A stretch of DNA of 64,000 nucleotides from Atkinsonella hypoxylon. Its lineage: Eukaryota > Ascomycota > Sordariomycetes > Hypocreales > Clavicipitaceae. The notes beneath the pieces are model-generated. The model made no database searches, was not told the origin of the DNA, and was given only the letters and a program-made list of their open reading frames with translations. The stretch spans positions 59,626 to 123,625 of the forward strand of contig JFHB01000085.1 of NCBI GenBank assembly GCA_000729835.1, read 5' to 3'. The translations under genes were made by a program, and so were the position numbers. Positions 9,661 to 21,906 of this stretch are shown one piece after another. How positions within the stretch are numbered: the first letter of the stretch is position 1; every line of letters starts with the position of its first letter.

Positions 9661-12600
9661 TCATGAACCCCTGTCCAATGCATCTAGGCCGTCTCTAGCC
9701 CTCTGAATATCCTCCATCCGAATCCCGCTGCCATCGCACATGCTTCTAAAGATGCCATTCTGACGCCACAACGAAAGAGGCGAGTCCATCTCTGCAATCC
9801 GTCCTGCGTCCATGACGCAGATCCGGTCGTAGCCGATGATGGTCCGCAGTCTGTGAGCAATGCAAAGAAGAGTCTTGCCCTTGAAGGCCGTGGCCATGGT
9901 ATGTTGGATCTCGGCGTCGGTTTCCATGTCCACCGAGGACGTTGCCTCGTCGCAGACAATGATTTGCGAGCCGCGCACGAGGGCTCGCGCGAGAGCCATG
10001 AGCTGGCGCTGGCCGAGGGAGAAGTTGAGCCCGTCTTCTTCGACCACGCTGTCGAGTTTGACGCGAAATGAAGCGAGGTCGTTGTCAGGCCTGGATGCGT
10101 CGGCAGGTGCCAGACCGGCTTGGCGCAGCGCGGACCATAGTTCGAGGTCGGTGTGTGCTTGGAAAGGATCCAGATTGCTTCGTACTGTGCCTTGGAAGAG
10201 CGTTGGATCTTGGGGGATGATGGTGAGACGGGAGCGAAGGTCAAAGAGACCGATTGTGGAAATGTTCACGCCGTCGATCGTAATGCTGCCGCCTGAGAGC
10301 TCGACTAAGCGGAAGAGAGTACTCATGACAGAACTCTTGCCGGCTCCGGTTCGGCCGACGATACCGATGCGCTCTCCGCCGCCGATATGCATCGATAGAC
10401 CTTGCAAGACGAGAGGCAACTTTTCCCTGTATCGCATCTGTACGTTATCGAAAACAATCTCGCCCTTCTCTGGCCAGCTCTCACGAACATCGACGGTGTG
10501 CAAAGGTGCCTCTTCTTCTAACTGGGTGCCGTAGTAATGCAATCGCTCGACAGCGTTCATGCCATTCTCAACCTCAGCCACTTGTCGGATCGCGTGCCGC
10601 ATCATCTGCACAATGGACAAGATTGAACTCAGCACAAGACCGCTGATGGAAGGATTTATGTCGTAACGCCAAGTCACGACCAACATGGTGACGGTGCACA
10701 CGAGCGCATTGCTAACCAGGTCAAGACGGAACGCTAACCATCGCTGATTGGAAAAGGTAAGGAAGTAGGCACTGTTCATTTCGTCAATGGCATCCCGCAG
10801 CTGTTTGACGAATCTGGTCTTCAGGCCATACGCCCTGATAGAAGCCACTCCGCTGAGGCCTTCGCTGAATTTGGCAAAGACGTTCGAGCGCAAGACCGAC
10901 TCAAAGCGCTTCACTTCTCGAGCGGAGGCTCTGTAATAGGAGGTCAGAAGGATGAAAATGCCGAACAGCGGGACTAGAGCGAGCATGAACCAGTGGAAAT
11001 ATGCAATGATTAGAGAAAAGACCGATGTGACTGTCGCCATTGTCAGGAGGTACATCCGGATCGCCTCAGTCAGATTGTTGTCCATGACATCCACATCCTT
11101 GGAAAACCGATTGGTGATGCGGCCCAGGGGAGTCGTGTCAAAGAAGGACATGGGTGCGCGCAGTACACGATCAATAGCGTCTCGAAACATGACCTTGCTG
11201 GATTTGGTTCCGAGGATGGTCAGAGACACTGCGAAGGCGAACAGGAGCAACACCTTGACCACACCGAGAGCTGCGTAGATACCAATGTAAGCCGCTGTGG
11301 AATAGCCAAATTCGTCGGACGTCCACCATGACAACCATAAGCCCGTCAGTATATTGGCTCCTGCAGAGAGGACCAAGATAAGAATAACCAGTGCCGCATT
11401 CAGAATGGTTCCGGAAGCTCGAGCGTACGCGCCATAGACTGACCACGGAACGCTAGCCTGGGCTTTCTCCTCTTGTTGCATAAGAGGAGCGACTTTCTTG
11501 TTTGCCTTCCGCTCCTTGCGTTCCCCAGTGAAGTCCACGGGAGCGACAGTCTCGGGCTTCTCTTCTTCCTCCTCAATAGCAGTGGTTTCCATAAGGGTCT
11601 GGAAACCTTTATGCTCGCGCATCAAGTTGGCGAACGTGTCAATGGCCTGAATTTCGCCCCCGTCCATCCAGATGATTCTGTCACAGCGGCTGAGCACCCA
11701 GAGCTGATGCGTTGCTAGAATGCGACACTTGTCCTTGAGCAAACCCAGGATGGCATTGTTGAAAATGTGCCTGCCCACATGAGCATCCACAGCACTCAGC
11801 GGGTCATCCATGAGGACGATATCGGCATCGGAATATATAGCACGAGCAATATTGAGACGCTGCTTCTGTCCACCAGAGATGGTGATGCCTCGCTCACCAA
11901 TCTCGGTCTCATCTCCGTTGGGGAGCATATCCAGATCTGCTTCAAGCGCACAGCTACAACGAGTCTTGTTAGTTATCAAGCTTTCTAGTTCGCACATTCG
12001 AGCCTGTATTACTTACGCTCTTATGACTTCTCGATACCAGTCACGATCCATCTTCTTGTCACACGTGATGTTATTCTGGAGCGTTGTGTTTTGAATCCAG
12101 GCATGCTGTGGACATAACGCACGCGAAGCGCCAAGAACAACGTCGCCACTAGTTTTCCGCATGTCGCCAGCTAGCGCAGCAAGTAAAGAGCTTTTACCAC
12201 TTCCCACGGTTCCAATAACAGCTACAAGTTCATTTCGTTTGACTGCGAATTTGAGATTCCGAAGCGTGAAGGGCTCCCGCTCTTCAACCAAGGTACTGGC
12301 AGAGTCCTCTTCTGCCTTTTCAGCAGTCGTGCTTGAGCTTGCAATCTTCGTTGTCGCACAACTGGTGTCTGAATCTTTACCCGGTAATCCAGAGACTGTG
12401 CCTTTATCGGGGTTTTGGGATGCCGTGCGCTCCCACGTGAAAGCAGCATCAATCATTTCCACGGCATTCTCGCCGTCTGGTCGGTGGATAACGTCCTCCT
12501 CTAGCTCTTCTTGCATCAAGAACTCCTCTATTCGCTTCATAGATAGCCAAGCATCGGCGATTTGACCCAAGATCTGCGGGAACATTTGGAGTGGAACGCG

Positions 12601-14337
12601 GAGGGCGTTGAACAGGGCAAGTGACGAGAATATTTCGGCAGGTTCCATAACATGGTTCGTAAGTGAATGTACAGTGAATGACAACATAGATGCAAATATT
12701 GGCATAGACATGGTGGTAGCATTGATTGCATTTCGAATGGCCAACAAGGCCCGGATGGAGTGGATTTCCTTGACCCGGAGGTTTCCCAAGCGAGCAATAA
12801 AAGCCTTCTCCCACCCAAAATACTTGACGAAACGAACGGATTGCAGGATTTCTTGCGTCAGGGTTACCCGCTGGTCCGTGATCTTATTAATGTCTTTTCG
12901 TCGACGGAAAAGGCTCTTGATGGCTTTTGTCAATGCTGGCACGCCAATGGCAAGGAAAGCAAAGCCAGCCAATGCACTGTAGCTCAAGTTGACGAGCAAC
13001 AACAACAGAGTGATGAAACAAACGATGGGGGATGTCCAGACCATATGAAACATGGCACACGCCTGGTCAATACGGGAGGTATCGACGCTCATCAGGTTAA
13101 CAATGCGGCCATTTGCCCACCCAAGTCCGTCTTGCTGGGGCTCGCTTTTCTTCCCTTTCTTCCCGTCTTTCCTTTTGCCTGATTTACCCACTGGCATTTT
13201 CTCCCTGTCTTGTTCGTCGCTCACGGGTGTCGTCAAGGTTATGTTGCCACCAGCCTTTGCTCTGCCGGAAATCACCATAGCTTTCTCATAGATGAATGCG
13301 ATCAAGACGGCTCGGCTCTGTCCGCCCATCATCATGCCTCGAAATATGAAATGGTTGACGCCAAAAGCTTGGAGGATCTGCATCATAGTGATGCCTATGG
13401 CAAGGCCGATGCCCTCTCCTATCGGGGGCGCTGAACCACCCTGAGCGTTTGCCACATATGCATTCTTTGCAAATTGAATGATAAAACGAAGTGCGAAGGG
13501 TGAAAAAACTTGGAGGAGCTCACTAGTCAGGGCGCAAAATCCGCCAAACCAAAACTCAAATACGAATGTTTCGTGTAGTGCCCAGAAAAGGGGATTTTTT
13601 TCACCATTCTTCATGCGTCGATTGAAAGACTCCTTCACTTTTTGCGCAAGTGGCTCGACCGCTCGGTCTGGGTTTACCTCCCAAATGTCACCCCTTTCTA
13701 GAGGACGTTTGTAACCTATCTGTAAGTCGTCTCATGTTAGCTCATGTAGTTACATTATTTGGAAATTTTTTCGGGTAAACGGCTATGAAGTGGAAATAAT
13801 CCTCTGGTGCAGGGACCACTCCCCGACCACGATCGGTATATTGTCACAAACCGTTGAGTCGATTTCTGACCTATGACAGAAACCTGGCTGGGATAGAATT
13901 TTACTTACAGTCATGATAGGGGTCATCCACTGGAACGTCAACTTGCTGAAAAAACCAGCCTTATTCTCCCTAGATACAGTTCGCTCCTTGGGCACTGGCG
14001 GAACATCGCCCCAGCAAAATGGACTTATCTGTTTGTACCATGGCTTCAAGGGTTTTGGCTGCATGGTTGATGGAGGGCCTTGTGTAACACTCTTGTCTGT
14101 TGTATAACATAAGGTCGAAACTAAGTGGTTATTGTTTGCCTCGTCAACGCCTTCCTTTTCGACAACGCTTAGGTTATGACTGCTGTCACCATTTTGGCTC
14201 ATTTTGTTAGCTTCCGGGTCAACGCCGTCACCATTAGATGCAGGATCACATTGGTAAGGCTCTTGGTTGGTAGTTTTGACTGCCGCGACTGTCATGTCTG
14301 GAGTTCTCAGCTCCTTGCTCTCTGACAGCTCGGTCAT
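9661..14337 (-). CDS. ABC transporter, ABCC (MRP/Yor1-type) full transporter
   Basis: A full ABCC-subfamily efflux pump, most like fungal Yor1-type multidrug or organic-anion transporters of the plasma membrane. Three exons (13909-14337, 12017-13719, 9661-11953) give 1474 residues; introns are 13720-13908 and 11954-12016. Order: a ~140-residue hydrophilic N-terminus ending in the linker that precedes TMD1 (FFSKLTFQWMTPIMT then IGYKRPLERGDIW); TMD1; NBD1 with Walker A GTVGSGKSS near residue 648, signature ISGGQKQR near 737, Walker B IVLMDDPLSAVD near 755 and ATHQL; TMD2; NBD2 with Walker A GRTGAGKSS near 1245, signature FSLGQRQL near 1357, Walker B IIVCDEATSS near 1376 and IAHRL. NBD1 has Asp-Asp where a catalytic Glu is usual (MDDP), while NBD2 has Asp-Glu. 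This asymmetry is normal for ABCC proteins. There is no TMD0 region, so it is a short ABCC. Substrate cannot be read from sequence. Confidence 0.93.
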
Positions 14338-15148
14338 GTCTCGTCTCTTGCTTTGAAATGATGAAGAAAATCATGAACCTCAGAAGTACCTAATTGCCAG
14401 TTTAGATAAGATACTAGGCGAGAGTAAGCCCCCATACTCTCTTTATATGTGTTGCCTCTGCTTAAATGGTGGAAATTCGACGCGGCCGCCGAGGGCGTAG
14501 AACCGGCCCTCGGGTTCAAGGAATCCCAGAATGGCATGACGGAAAGCTTGGGTAACTGAAAAATACGATGGTACTGTGGCGCGGCTGGTAAAATACGATT
14601 AGTTTAGTCTTGCCGTTTCGGATTGAAACCAATGGCAGACAAGCATCGACTTTGGAGGGGGTTCATTCGGCGCCGCCAACTCGGGAGATGCACACGGAAT
14701 AAAAAACAGAGACGAGGGCATACATCCGGATAGCCCTAGCCCTCGGGATTGCTGTGCAGCTTCTTGTTCCGTTCTAGATCCCTACACGGCCGATATCATT
14801 TGCAACTTTTGCAGGCTCATCGTGAGCTCCAAGCCTTTCGACTCCAAATCCCGACCTCCGTTGTAAGTGACCAACGACCAGGGTTACTCCGCCGGAGAGT
14901 ATCAAACACCCATGATTTGTTTGCTAATAAAAATATACTTCGAAGACCCGGCTCAGCTGCTTACCCTTCGGGCCTTCGGGGACGTCCGACCCTGGCAGCA
15001 TTTCCACAGAAAGGGCGCATTTTCGGTGATTCTCGCGTCTTCTTGGTGGCCGGCATCATCATCAGGGACGAATGCAATGGAAAAGGCTGCAGTGCAGCGG
15101 TGGATGAATAGTTGGATCCTAGTCTGCAGCTTGAATCTGGGCATGCAT

Positions 15149-15215
15149 CCCTTTGGCAGTGCGAAGGCAGCAAACGAGGTCACGAATTTCCGAATGGGCC
15201 AATCAGGACTCAAAG
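15149..15215. repeat. Dispersed repeat copy A
   Basis: It reads ATCCCTTTGGCAGTGCGAA, then ACGAGGTCACGAATT, then GGGCCAATCAGGACT. The same three blocks in the same order recur at 17759-17823. Similarity seems to run on, more weakly, for about 40 bases (ATTTACGTGGGAA versus GCTTACGTAGGAA). Confidence 0.6.
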
Positions 15216-15452
15216 GACTAATAAGTACTAGATACTTTAGATTTACGTGGGAACGTCAGGGTAATGCAAGTATCAGCAAAGTTCGGATCTACATATACCT
15301 TACCTCGTAGGTACATCGGACATATAACAGCCATGACCCATTAGAAATAATATATATCCTCGGGTTTCATATGCAAAAAGGACGCCAGGCTTCGGTGGGC
15401 GGGTCATGTACAAATTGGCATTGATGAACTTGGTTTTCTTGCATCAGGACTA

Positions 15453-15938
15453 CTCGTGCCACGCCCCACTTATATTGGCTCTCGGGAACCCCGCACCACT
15501 ACCACAACGAACATATCACCAAAACGGACAATTCAAGGAACATGAGGAATTTATTAGCCGCTTCGCACACCACGAAGACCTTTTTCGTCACAAATTGCTA
15601 GAGGTTCTAGGTGGTAATTTCAACGCACTCCACAGGACGTTTTAGCTGCTTTAAATAAAGACCTATTTCGCGTACTTATATATGCCTTTTCCTCTGCTGC
15701 TTCCACAATCCATGTTGCAGCCTTAATACAGCCGGCCTCGCGGCACGTTAACTTAACGCGCAAAAGTCAATTTAGCTGTTAGATTTTAACCATAATAATT
15801 AAGAGCAGCAATAGTATAGTCCTTGATACTGGAATTTATAGCTTAGATGTTAATTGCAGCAAAATTTGCCGTTTAAATTGTCCGTTTTGGTGATATGTCC
15901 GGTTCCCGAGAGCCAATATAAATGGGGCGTGGCACGAG
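15453..15938. mobile_element. MITE-like element with imperfect terminal inverted repeats
   Basis: The left arm 15453-15533 and the right arm 15876-15938 are inverted copies. Shared blocks, read from the left end inward, are CTCGTGCCACGCCCC, TATATTGGCTCTCGGGAACC and CATATCACCAAAACGGACAA. The left arm carries an extra ~18 bases between the second and third blocks. The ~340-base interior has no transposase signature; the open frame over its left part is short and unrecognised. No target-site duplication is clear. A non-autonomous inverted-repeat transposon is the simplest reading; a foldback created by an inverted duplication is the alternative. Confidence 0.6.
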
Positions 15939-16152
15939 CAGGGGGCGTGGACCGGCATATTCCAAAGACAGCAGCATCATTTGACCCACCCACATCGTAA
16001 CTCAAAAACGATCCGATCTGGTATTACCGTACCTTCCTAGGTACCTCCTAAACCTACCAGGCAGGTAGGTGCCATGTATCCACAAGCTCCGGCTTGTTGC
16101 CGGCGCGCTAACCCCGATCCTGGTGAGCGCTTGTAAGGCTGAAAACTCTTGT

Positions 16153-16319
16153 CTGAAAACTCTTGTCTGACCAGACAGAGACAGTGATTGAAATCTACAC
16201 AAAGAATTGACGGCCTGTCATACAATCGATGACGGGCTGAAAACTCTTGTCTGACCATACAGAGACAGTGATTGAAATCTACACAAGAATTGACGACCTG
16301 TCATACAATCGATGACGGG
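16153..16319. repeat. 84-bp tandem duplication
   Basis: Two head-to-tail units (16153-16236 and 16237-16319), each starting CTGAAAACTCTTGTCTGACC and ending ATCGATGACGGG. I count only about three substitutions and one missing A in unit two. A third partial copy of the first 14 bases (GAAAACTCTTGTCT) precedes unit one at 16141. The event is recent. Confidence 0.85.
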
Positions 16320-17758
16320 CTGGTCAGTGTCTCCAGGAACAGGGTTGGCGAGCCAGCAGGGCTTAGGCTTCAGGTTTGCAGGGTTCAAATTGCACGACTT
16401 GCCTACTTGGGAGTTCACGCGGGTCTGGAAATATTGGAAAAAAAACCGGATACTTTTTCTAAACCCACGTGGCCGTTGATTAATATGAAACAAACCCAAC
16501 TAGGGGAGGATTGATCGGAAATAACCCCCGGAGTACTCCGTTGCTGAAAACAAGGATTGTACCTCGTATAGCCCAGATTGGAATAGTGGCCGGATTAGTT
16601 CTCAGCTTTTAATATCATGGTGCCGCATCCCCCCCTACAGCTTGATCTATTAAGGTTCCTTTATTCTAGAATTTCCACCGCTTATTGAACATCTTTGTGA
16701 CGGGAATCTTACGATGCAGCGAAGCGGGTCGTGCCTGGGGGGGGAGGGGGGGGGGGGGGGGCTTACCCCTTGACATTCCAGACGGCCTAAGGTGGTCACG
16801 AATAGGACTGTGAACCAATCAAGACAAGTTGAGATTAAGTCTGTGCGTCACTATTGTGCTAAAAGTACTCGCAGCCCGGCTTGTTGGCTTTCCCTCCGTT
16901 GTGCGCTTGCGAGAACCCTAACATACTGGTTAAATACGAAAAGCTATCTGTTATGGAGACTGTATATCATCATCACAAGAGACGGACTTAGCGGCTACTG
17001 CGAGCTACCGGCGATAAAGCGAGCTGGAACCATGGAGGGAAACAAAGGAAGAAGATCGCTTCCTCTCCTCTCCAAGAGGACACTTTACTTTACAGGAACG
17101 GTCCTCCTGCAACATGTGTACACGCGCAGGAACCTGCATTGGCAATTTCAATACGCCGTACTCCTCTAGGATATATGGACTATTTGTCCGGCATGCTTCC
17201 GGTTTACTATTCATAGTAAGCATGCTTCTGCACTTCTCCCCTGCGACAGCCCTTTGTCCCTTCCATTCCAATTCGTTTCTTTTAAAACGAGCCAGAACTC
17301 GTATTCACGACCATCATCAAGTGACTATTAGTCCCTAAGATGGTTGTCATGAAACTGTTATGTGGAGAGTTGCTTGTAAAGGCTTCTAGCATGCTATTTT
17401 CGATAGCGTGAGGTACATCTCGTTTAGACACGACGGGCATCTCGCGAACCAGAAAAGCGGGCCTTTCACCTGCCTGCATGCGTCAGAATTCTGCGACCTT
17501 CCATGTTAATATATATATATATATATTACATTATGTTACTCCGTACCGCAATATCATCTATTACCGAAGTAATTGCCGTGAATTGTGCCTAGGATGTGGG
17601 GCACGTAAATTTTTTTTTTTTTTTTTTTCATCTCGGCATTCGAGTGCACACATGACGGGAAATCTCGGATTAACATCGAAAAGGACTCCGCATCTAGCCA
17701 AGTTACAATTAGCAGAGTAAGAAATGTCACAAAATCGCGACATGGCCACGCCAACAAG

Positions 17759-17823
17759 TAATCCCTTTGAGTGCGCGAAAGTTCCAACGAGGTCACGAAT
17801 TGGCTGGTGGGCCAATCAGGACT
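17759..17823. repeat. Dispersed repeat copy B
   Basis: Second copy of the repeat at 15149-15215, same orientation, roughly three quarters identical by eye. Blocks: AATCCCTTTGAGTGCGCGAA, AACGAGGTCACGAATT and GGGCCAATCAGGACT. Confidence 0.6.
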
Positions 17824-18455
17824 AGCGGGCATTAGAGGTATTTCAGCTTACGTAGGAATCCCAGTACTAGAGGCATCCTAGCAATTTCTGGATGTACACC
17901 ATTCCGCATAGTCCAGCAACAAACGCGATTATACTCCGTACCAAGCTAGTTAATGGGCTCCTTTAATGGCTATCTCTGTTGTGGCTGGCAGTCGTAAGTG
18001 TTGGAAGGAGCAAGGGGGAACACGAGGGCACTAGTGCATTCAGATGATGACTTGCGAGGGTCAGGTGTGCGGAGTCGGACCAATGTTAGACCGAGTCCGT
18101 ATAGCCAATCAGAAGCGCGCATTTCGCTCTCATCAATTCTAACAGTATGTGTGCCCGCAGCGGAGATTTGACCATTATTAGGAGAAGGTGCTTACAGCTT
18201 AACAGATAAGCACGAAGAGCAGCTAAAAGTCCCGATGTGGCCATAATGAAAAGAAGAGAAGATAACAAGTGCATCTCATCTGAAGTGGAGTGGACTTGCG
18301 GACGAAAAGCTGCCCCACTATCTCGACTCTCACCTTGAAAGCGTCAACTTGCGCATCAGACTCAACCTTGTCCAAAATTGCCTGCCCTCAGCCAAGCACA
18401 AAAGTTGCTTGTTGAAACGCAGCGAAAAACTTTGTATACTATCGTGGTATCCTCA

Positions 18456-19215
18456 ATGGCAATCGATGCCACTCCATCCGTCGCGGTCCCAGGCCAAGTC
18501 CTCGGACCCCTTTCCAAATATTTTCCCGGACCAGGCACACACGTCCACGAAGGCAGCATCGCCGCCTCGCTCCTCGGCAGAGTCACCGTGACCGCACCAG
18601 TCAAGGCCCCCGGCCCAGCGAAGCGACTTAACAAACTCACTGCCCCTGCGCCCCAGGAGCGCGCGACCATCTCCGTCACGCGGCACGGCCGCAAGCGGGA
18701 AATCCTCCCCGATGTGAATAACGTGGTGCTCGCCCGCGTGATGCGCCTTTTGCCCAAGCAGGCCATCGTCGTGATTCAGCAGGTTGGCGAGACGGTGCTC
18801 CAGACTGAATGGCAGGGTGTGATCCGGGTGCAGGATGTGCGCGCCACAGAGAAGGACAAGGTGAAGATTTGCGAGTCGTTCAAGCCTGGGGATATCGTCA
18901 AGGCACAAGTGGTAGGTGTGATTTTATTCATTTATTTATTTTTATTTGGGAAAAAGTCTTACGCCCCAACCACAATCACCACCCAGATCCTTGGAAAAAC
19001 CAAAGCTTGAATGTGTTGATGGGCTAACTTGGTGGGACATTCAGATTTCTCTGGGTGACCAGGCGAATTACTATTTATCGACGGCCTCTAACGAACTCGG
19101 TGTCATCATGGCAACCAGCGAGGCGGGCAATGATATGGTCCCTGTTAGTTGGAAGGAGTATAAGGATCCTGAGACGGGAGTAAGTGAGCTGCGGAAGGTG
19201 GCTAAGCCGACTTGA
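18456..19215 (+). CDS. CSL4: Csl4, exosome complex cap subunit (EXOSC1)
   Basis: Csl4 is one of the three S1/KH cap proteins of the RNA exosome and helps pass RNA to the 3'-5' nucleases in nucleus and cytoplasm. Two exons (18456-18911, 19045-19215) join in phase 0 across a 133-base intron with a GTAGGT donor, a CTAAC branch-type site near 19024 and a TTCAG acceptor, giving 208 residues. The N-terminal domain has VPGQVLGPLSKYFPGPGTHV. The middle S1 OB-fold includes VLARVMRLLPKQAIVVI and SFKPGDIVKAQV. The C-terminal part, completed by exon 2, has ISLGDQANYYLSTASNELGV and MVPVSWKEYKDP. The start is the ATG of MAIDATPSVAVPGQ; no upstream ATG fits better. Intron retention would end the frame soon after the S1 domain. 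Confidence 0.94.
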
Positions 19216-21906
19216 CGCATCAAGAGGCATTACGATCCCTTTCAAAGACGGGCTTTGACATGCTATTATTGGCTCCGGGTTGCCACTCAAGATGATACTC
19301 ATCCTATACGCTCTACGCAGTTATGGTAGAGCCAAGTGAGATGGGGATCTGGCTGCTCCGCTACCTGGTATTGCGACTCAGAATTATGCGTAAGCTACAA
19401 TGCCAGAGGGGGACACAGACACAGACGCTACCAGAATCGGCCGTGGGCCAACAATCGATGCGCTGCGTTGCAGAAAAGGTGTGGCCGAGCATTACGTGCT
19501 AGAAATGACCGTCTCATTGATAGGTTGCTCGATGGGAAGTAAAGAATATCAGACAGGAGCAAAATGTTGCGTATCCTAGCTACCGCCTACTGCCATATAT
19601 TCAGACATAGGGATTGAACAAGCTTACTCTTTGTCTGTACATGTGCTCCCACCTCGCGATTAATCTGCAAGTCTGTGTTAATGATTTCTTTTCTCTGGTT
19701 TCTAATTTCGACTTCGGTTCCCACTCGTGAACCTATGCCGCCTTACTGCTTATATTCTAGAATAGCATTGCTCTGTCTAACCATCACTGTAATCTTTAGA
19801 CTAGGTCATCGACCTTGCATGGCGCTCATAAATGCACACTGCTTATAACCTGCCGATAGAACAGTCGATACCATTAGAAACAAGCACAGCAGTAATATTG
19901 GTCTTGGGGAAATGATTCGTTCAAAGCATCGCCTCCCCGTAGCTTCACCTCTGTCATCCACTGTTCTTGCGTGTAACTAACAGTATAAGGGAGAAAAAGT
20001 AGTCCTGGATGTGCTAGCGATCTTCTGCAGGGAATGAGACTCCGTGTGGAAAGCGTCTCATCGTACTATAAAGCTTAAACACAGCAAACGCCAGCTGCAG
20101 TGCGATTATGTGTTCGTACATGTCATGTCGGTAATCAAGCCGATTCCATCCTTTGGATGTGTTAAGGCGCCAGCGTGGCAACTCACTCCATATTAGCGAT
20201 ACACGGTGTTACTAGCTAAGATATATATTAAAATGTAGTGTATTATTAAGTTTTGTAAACTTTGGACATCAGATATTCAACTTATGGGTGTACAGTAAAT
20301 CTCAGGTCCAGCCTATGTGTGCATTGGTTCAGAGTGGAGCCAGAGCGGGTGTAGATTTAGGCAGAATAGTATATGCCCAGTATATATTAATTATATAGTA
20401 TTAATTTCTAAGCAAGAGATCTAGAGTCTATAGAGCGCGCATTTCTATAGCACTATAGCCTAGATATTAGTGCACTATCCCACTAGATATTAGTGTATAT
20501 ACCACTAAATATAAAAATGCTTAATTCGCACTAATACACTGTGCATTCTGCATAAGCTGGGCATAGGCTGGGCATATGCCATTCTGCCTAAATCTACACC
20601 CGCTCTGGCTCCACTCTGGACCAATGCACACATAGGCTGGACCTGAGATTTACTGGAACCCCTCAACGTATTTCCAAGGTGGGGTACTACTATAAGCTCA
20701 GTGCGTAAATTCAAGTGCCACTAAGCCGTATAAGTAGCTCTTATGATTGGCCTACTCACCCATTCGTGACCTATAGGGATCCCGGGGATCGATCGGGAGT
20801 CGGAAACGCACCGATCGAGGCGACACACGGGAGTGGATCACACCAGCATTAAATATGTCAACGGTCAAAATATACCTTGAGTGCGACTTTTGGCGGGTAG
20901 TTTGAAGACAGGCGTCCATATCTAATTGCTCAGTAAAAGCTATCGGCCATTACTCTGTCTGCAAACTGTCATGAGACTCCAGTATATTGCATCGTCACCA
21001 GGAGGCGGATGTCTTGAGAATCGGAATGCCTGGAGATGAGTCGCCTTGTTTCATGTCACACAGCATAGTCATGATATGCAGGCGTGCGTCAATGATTCTA
21101 TACCCCATAGTTAATATTTGATAATTCTAGATGGTAGGGTTTTAGTACTTACTATTGTTCTTCAACGTCTATGGGCTTCATGCTACGTACATCCTGGTTG
21201 ACAACCACTCTGCGGCGCTGGACTGCCGAAGAGATGCACCAAGACGTCAGTCGAAATGCACGCAGGAGAAAAAGGATGATTGAGACTGGCAGAAGATGAA
21301 GCAGGCAAAGAACAAGGTGCAGGGGAAGAGGGATAAAAGAGGCGGTAGGCAGCTGTGCAAACAATCGAAGAATTGCTTACTCTGTACTATTAAGATGCAG
21401 AAAAGTGTCCTCGTGGTCCGATGCATAAAGAAGGGAAAGACCGCAGGGTCCAATGATGACGTATTTTGTCCCAAGATAACCAATTACGAAAAGGGTGTGG
21501 CTTTCTACGCGCCCAATGGCAGCATGGCACATTTGGTCTGCAACTGTCGTGGCATGCAACATTTGGGTCGGCATCGTGCATTCGCCCCCTTTCCTTCTAA
21601 GCCCGGGTCTCAGTTTTCAGGCCCAGGAGTCCCAATGTCGGCATTTGTATCTGAGAGTTATAATGCTCAACATGTCCAAGCCGGGAGTCCTTTACAGCAT
21701 GTACCATTCCTTGGGGATTCTATTCAAGAACTTGACCACAATACCCCTGCCAATATCACTTCATTCTCACCTGCATTCAATTCACCTTGATCCTACCCAG
21801 ACTGAATGATGACCGCCCCATGCTAGGTTTTCTTGTCAACTGCTGAAAGCACTTTCACACTCACGTCCAAATCTTTCAATCTTTCAAGCCGATTGCTACT
21901 CTGAAC
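19216..21906. other. 2.7-kb gene-free region containing a MITE-like element
   Basis: No supported gene. An AT-rich block at 20215-20520 holds many TATA/ATTA runs and is part of the inverted-repeat element at 20293-20655. A short frame of 164 codons from 21296 has a basic, low-complexity start and no recognisable domain, so I did not call it. The last 120 bases before 21907 are C/T-rich (TCTTTCAATCTTTCAAG), like a fungal promoter and leader. Confidence 0.5.
20293..20655. mobile_element. MITE-like element with 88-bp, ~97% identical terminal inverted repeats
   Basis: The left arm 20293-20380 begins CAGTAAATCTCAGGTCCAGC. The right arm 20568-20655 is its reverse complement over all 88 bases with only three mismatches that I can see, all transitions. 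The 187-base interior is strongly AT-rich with stop codons in all frames and no transposase. Ends resemble those of Tc1/mariner-type elements (CAGTAAATC..GATTTACTG), but the flanks (TA left, GA right) do not give a clean TA duplication. It is a strong candidate non-autonomous DNA transposon, with transition-type decay suggestive of RIP. Confidence 0.75.

Larger units (their letters stand above)
14338..18455. other. 4.1-kb gene-free, repeat-bearing region
   Basis: No supported gene. Contents: a probable promoter of the ABC gene (14338-14700); a MITE-like inverted repeat (15453-15938); an 84-base tandem duplication (16153-16319); a poly-G tract (about 16737-16761); an (AT)n run near 17511-17525; a 19-base T tract near 17610; and two diverged copies of a ~70-base dispersed repeat (15149-15215 and 17759-17823). 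A CCAAT box at 18105-18109 lies 350 bases before the CSL4 start. CTCCGTACC occurs at 17537 and 17933. Confidence 0.6.

Noticed and set aside
16340..16400. GGGTTCAAAT, like a tRNA T-loop.
   Set aside because: No matching acceptor stem, D-arm or anticodon arm upstream; the flanking bases do not pair as a T-stem.
20750..20850. GATCCCGGGGATCGATCGGGAG stretch, considered as part of an rRNA or vector remnant.
   Set aside because: Too short and without matching flanks; no 5S or vector sequence follows.
21296..21790. 164-codon frame with ATG.
   Set aside because: Basic low-complexity start, no recognisable domain, no clear promoter, ends close to the next gene's leader. It could be real but I cannot support it.
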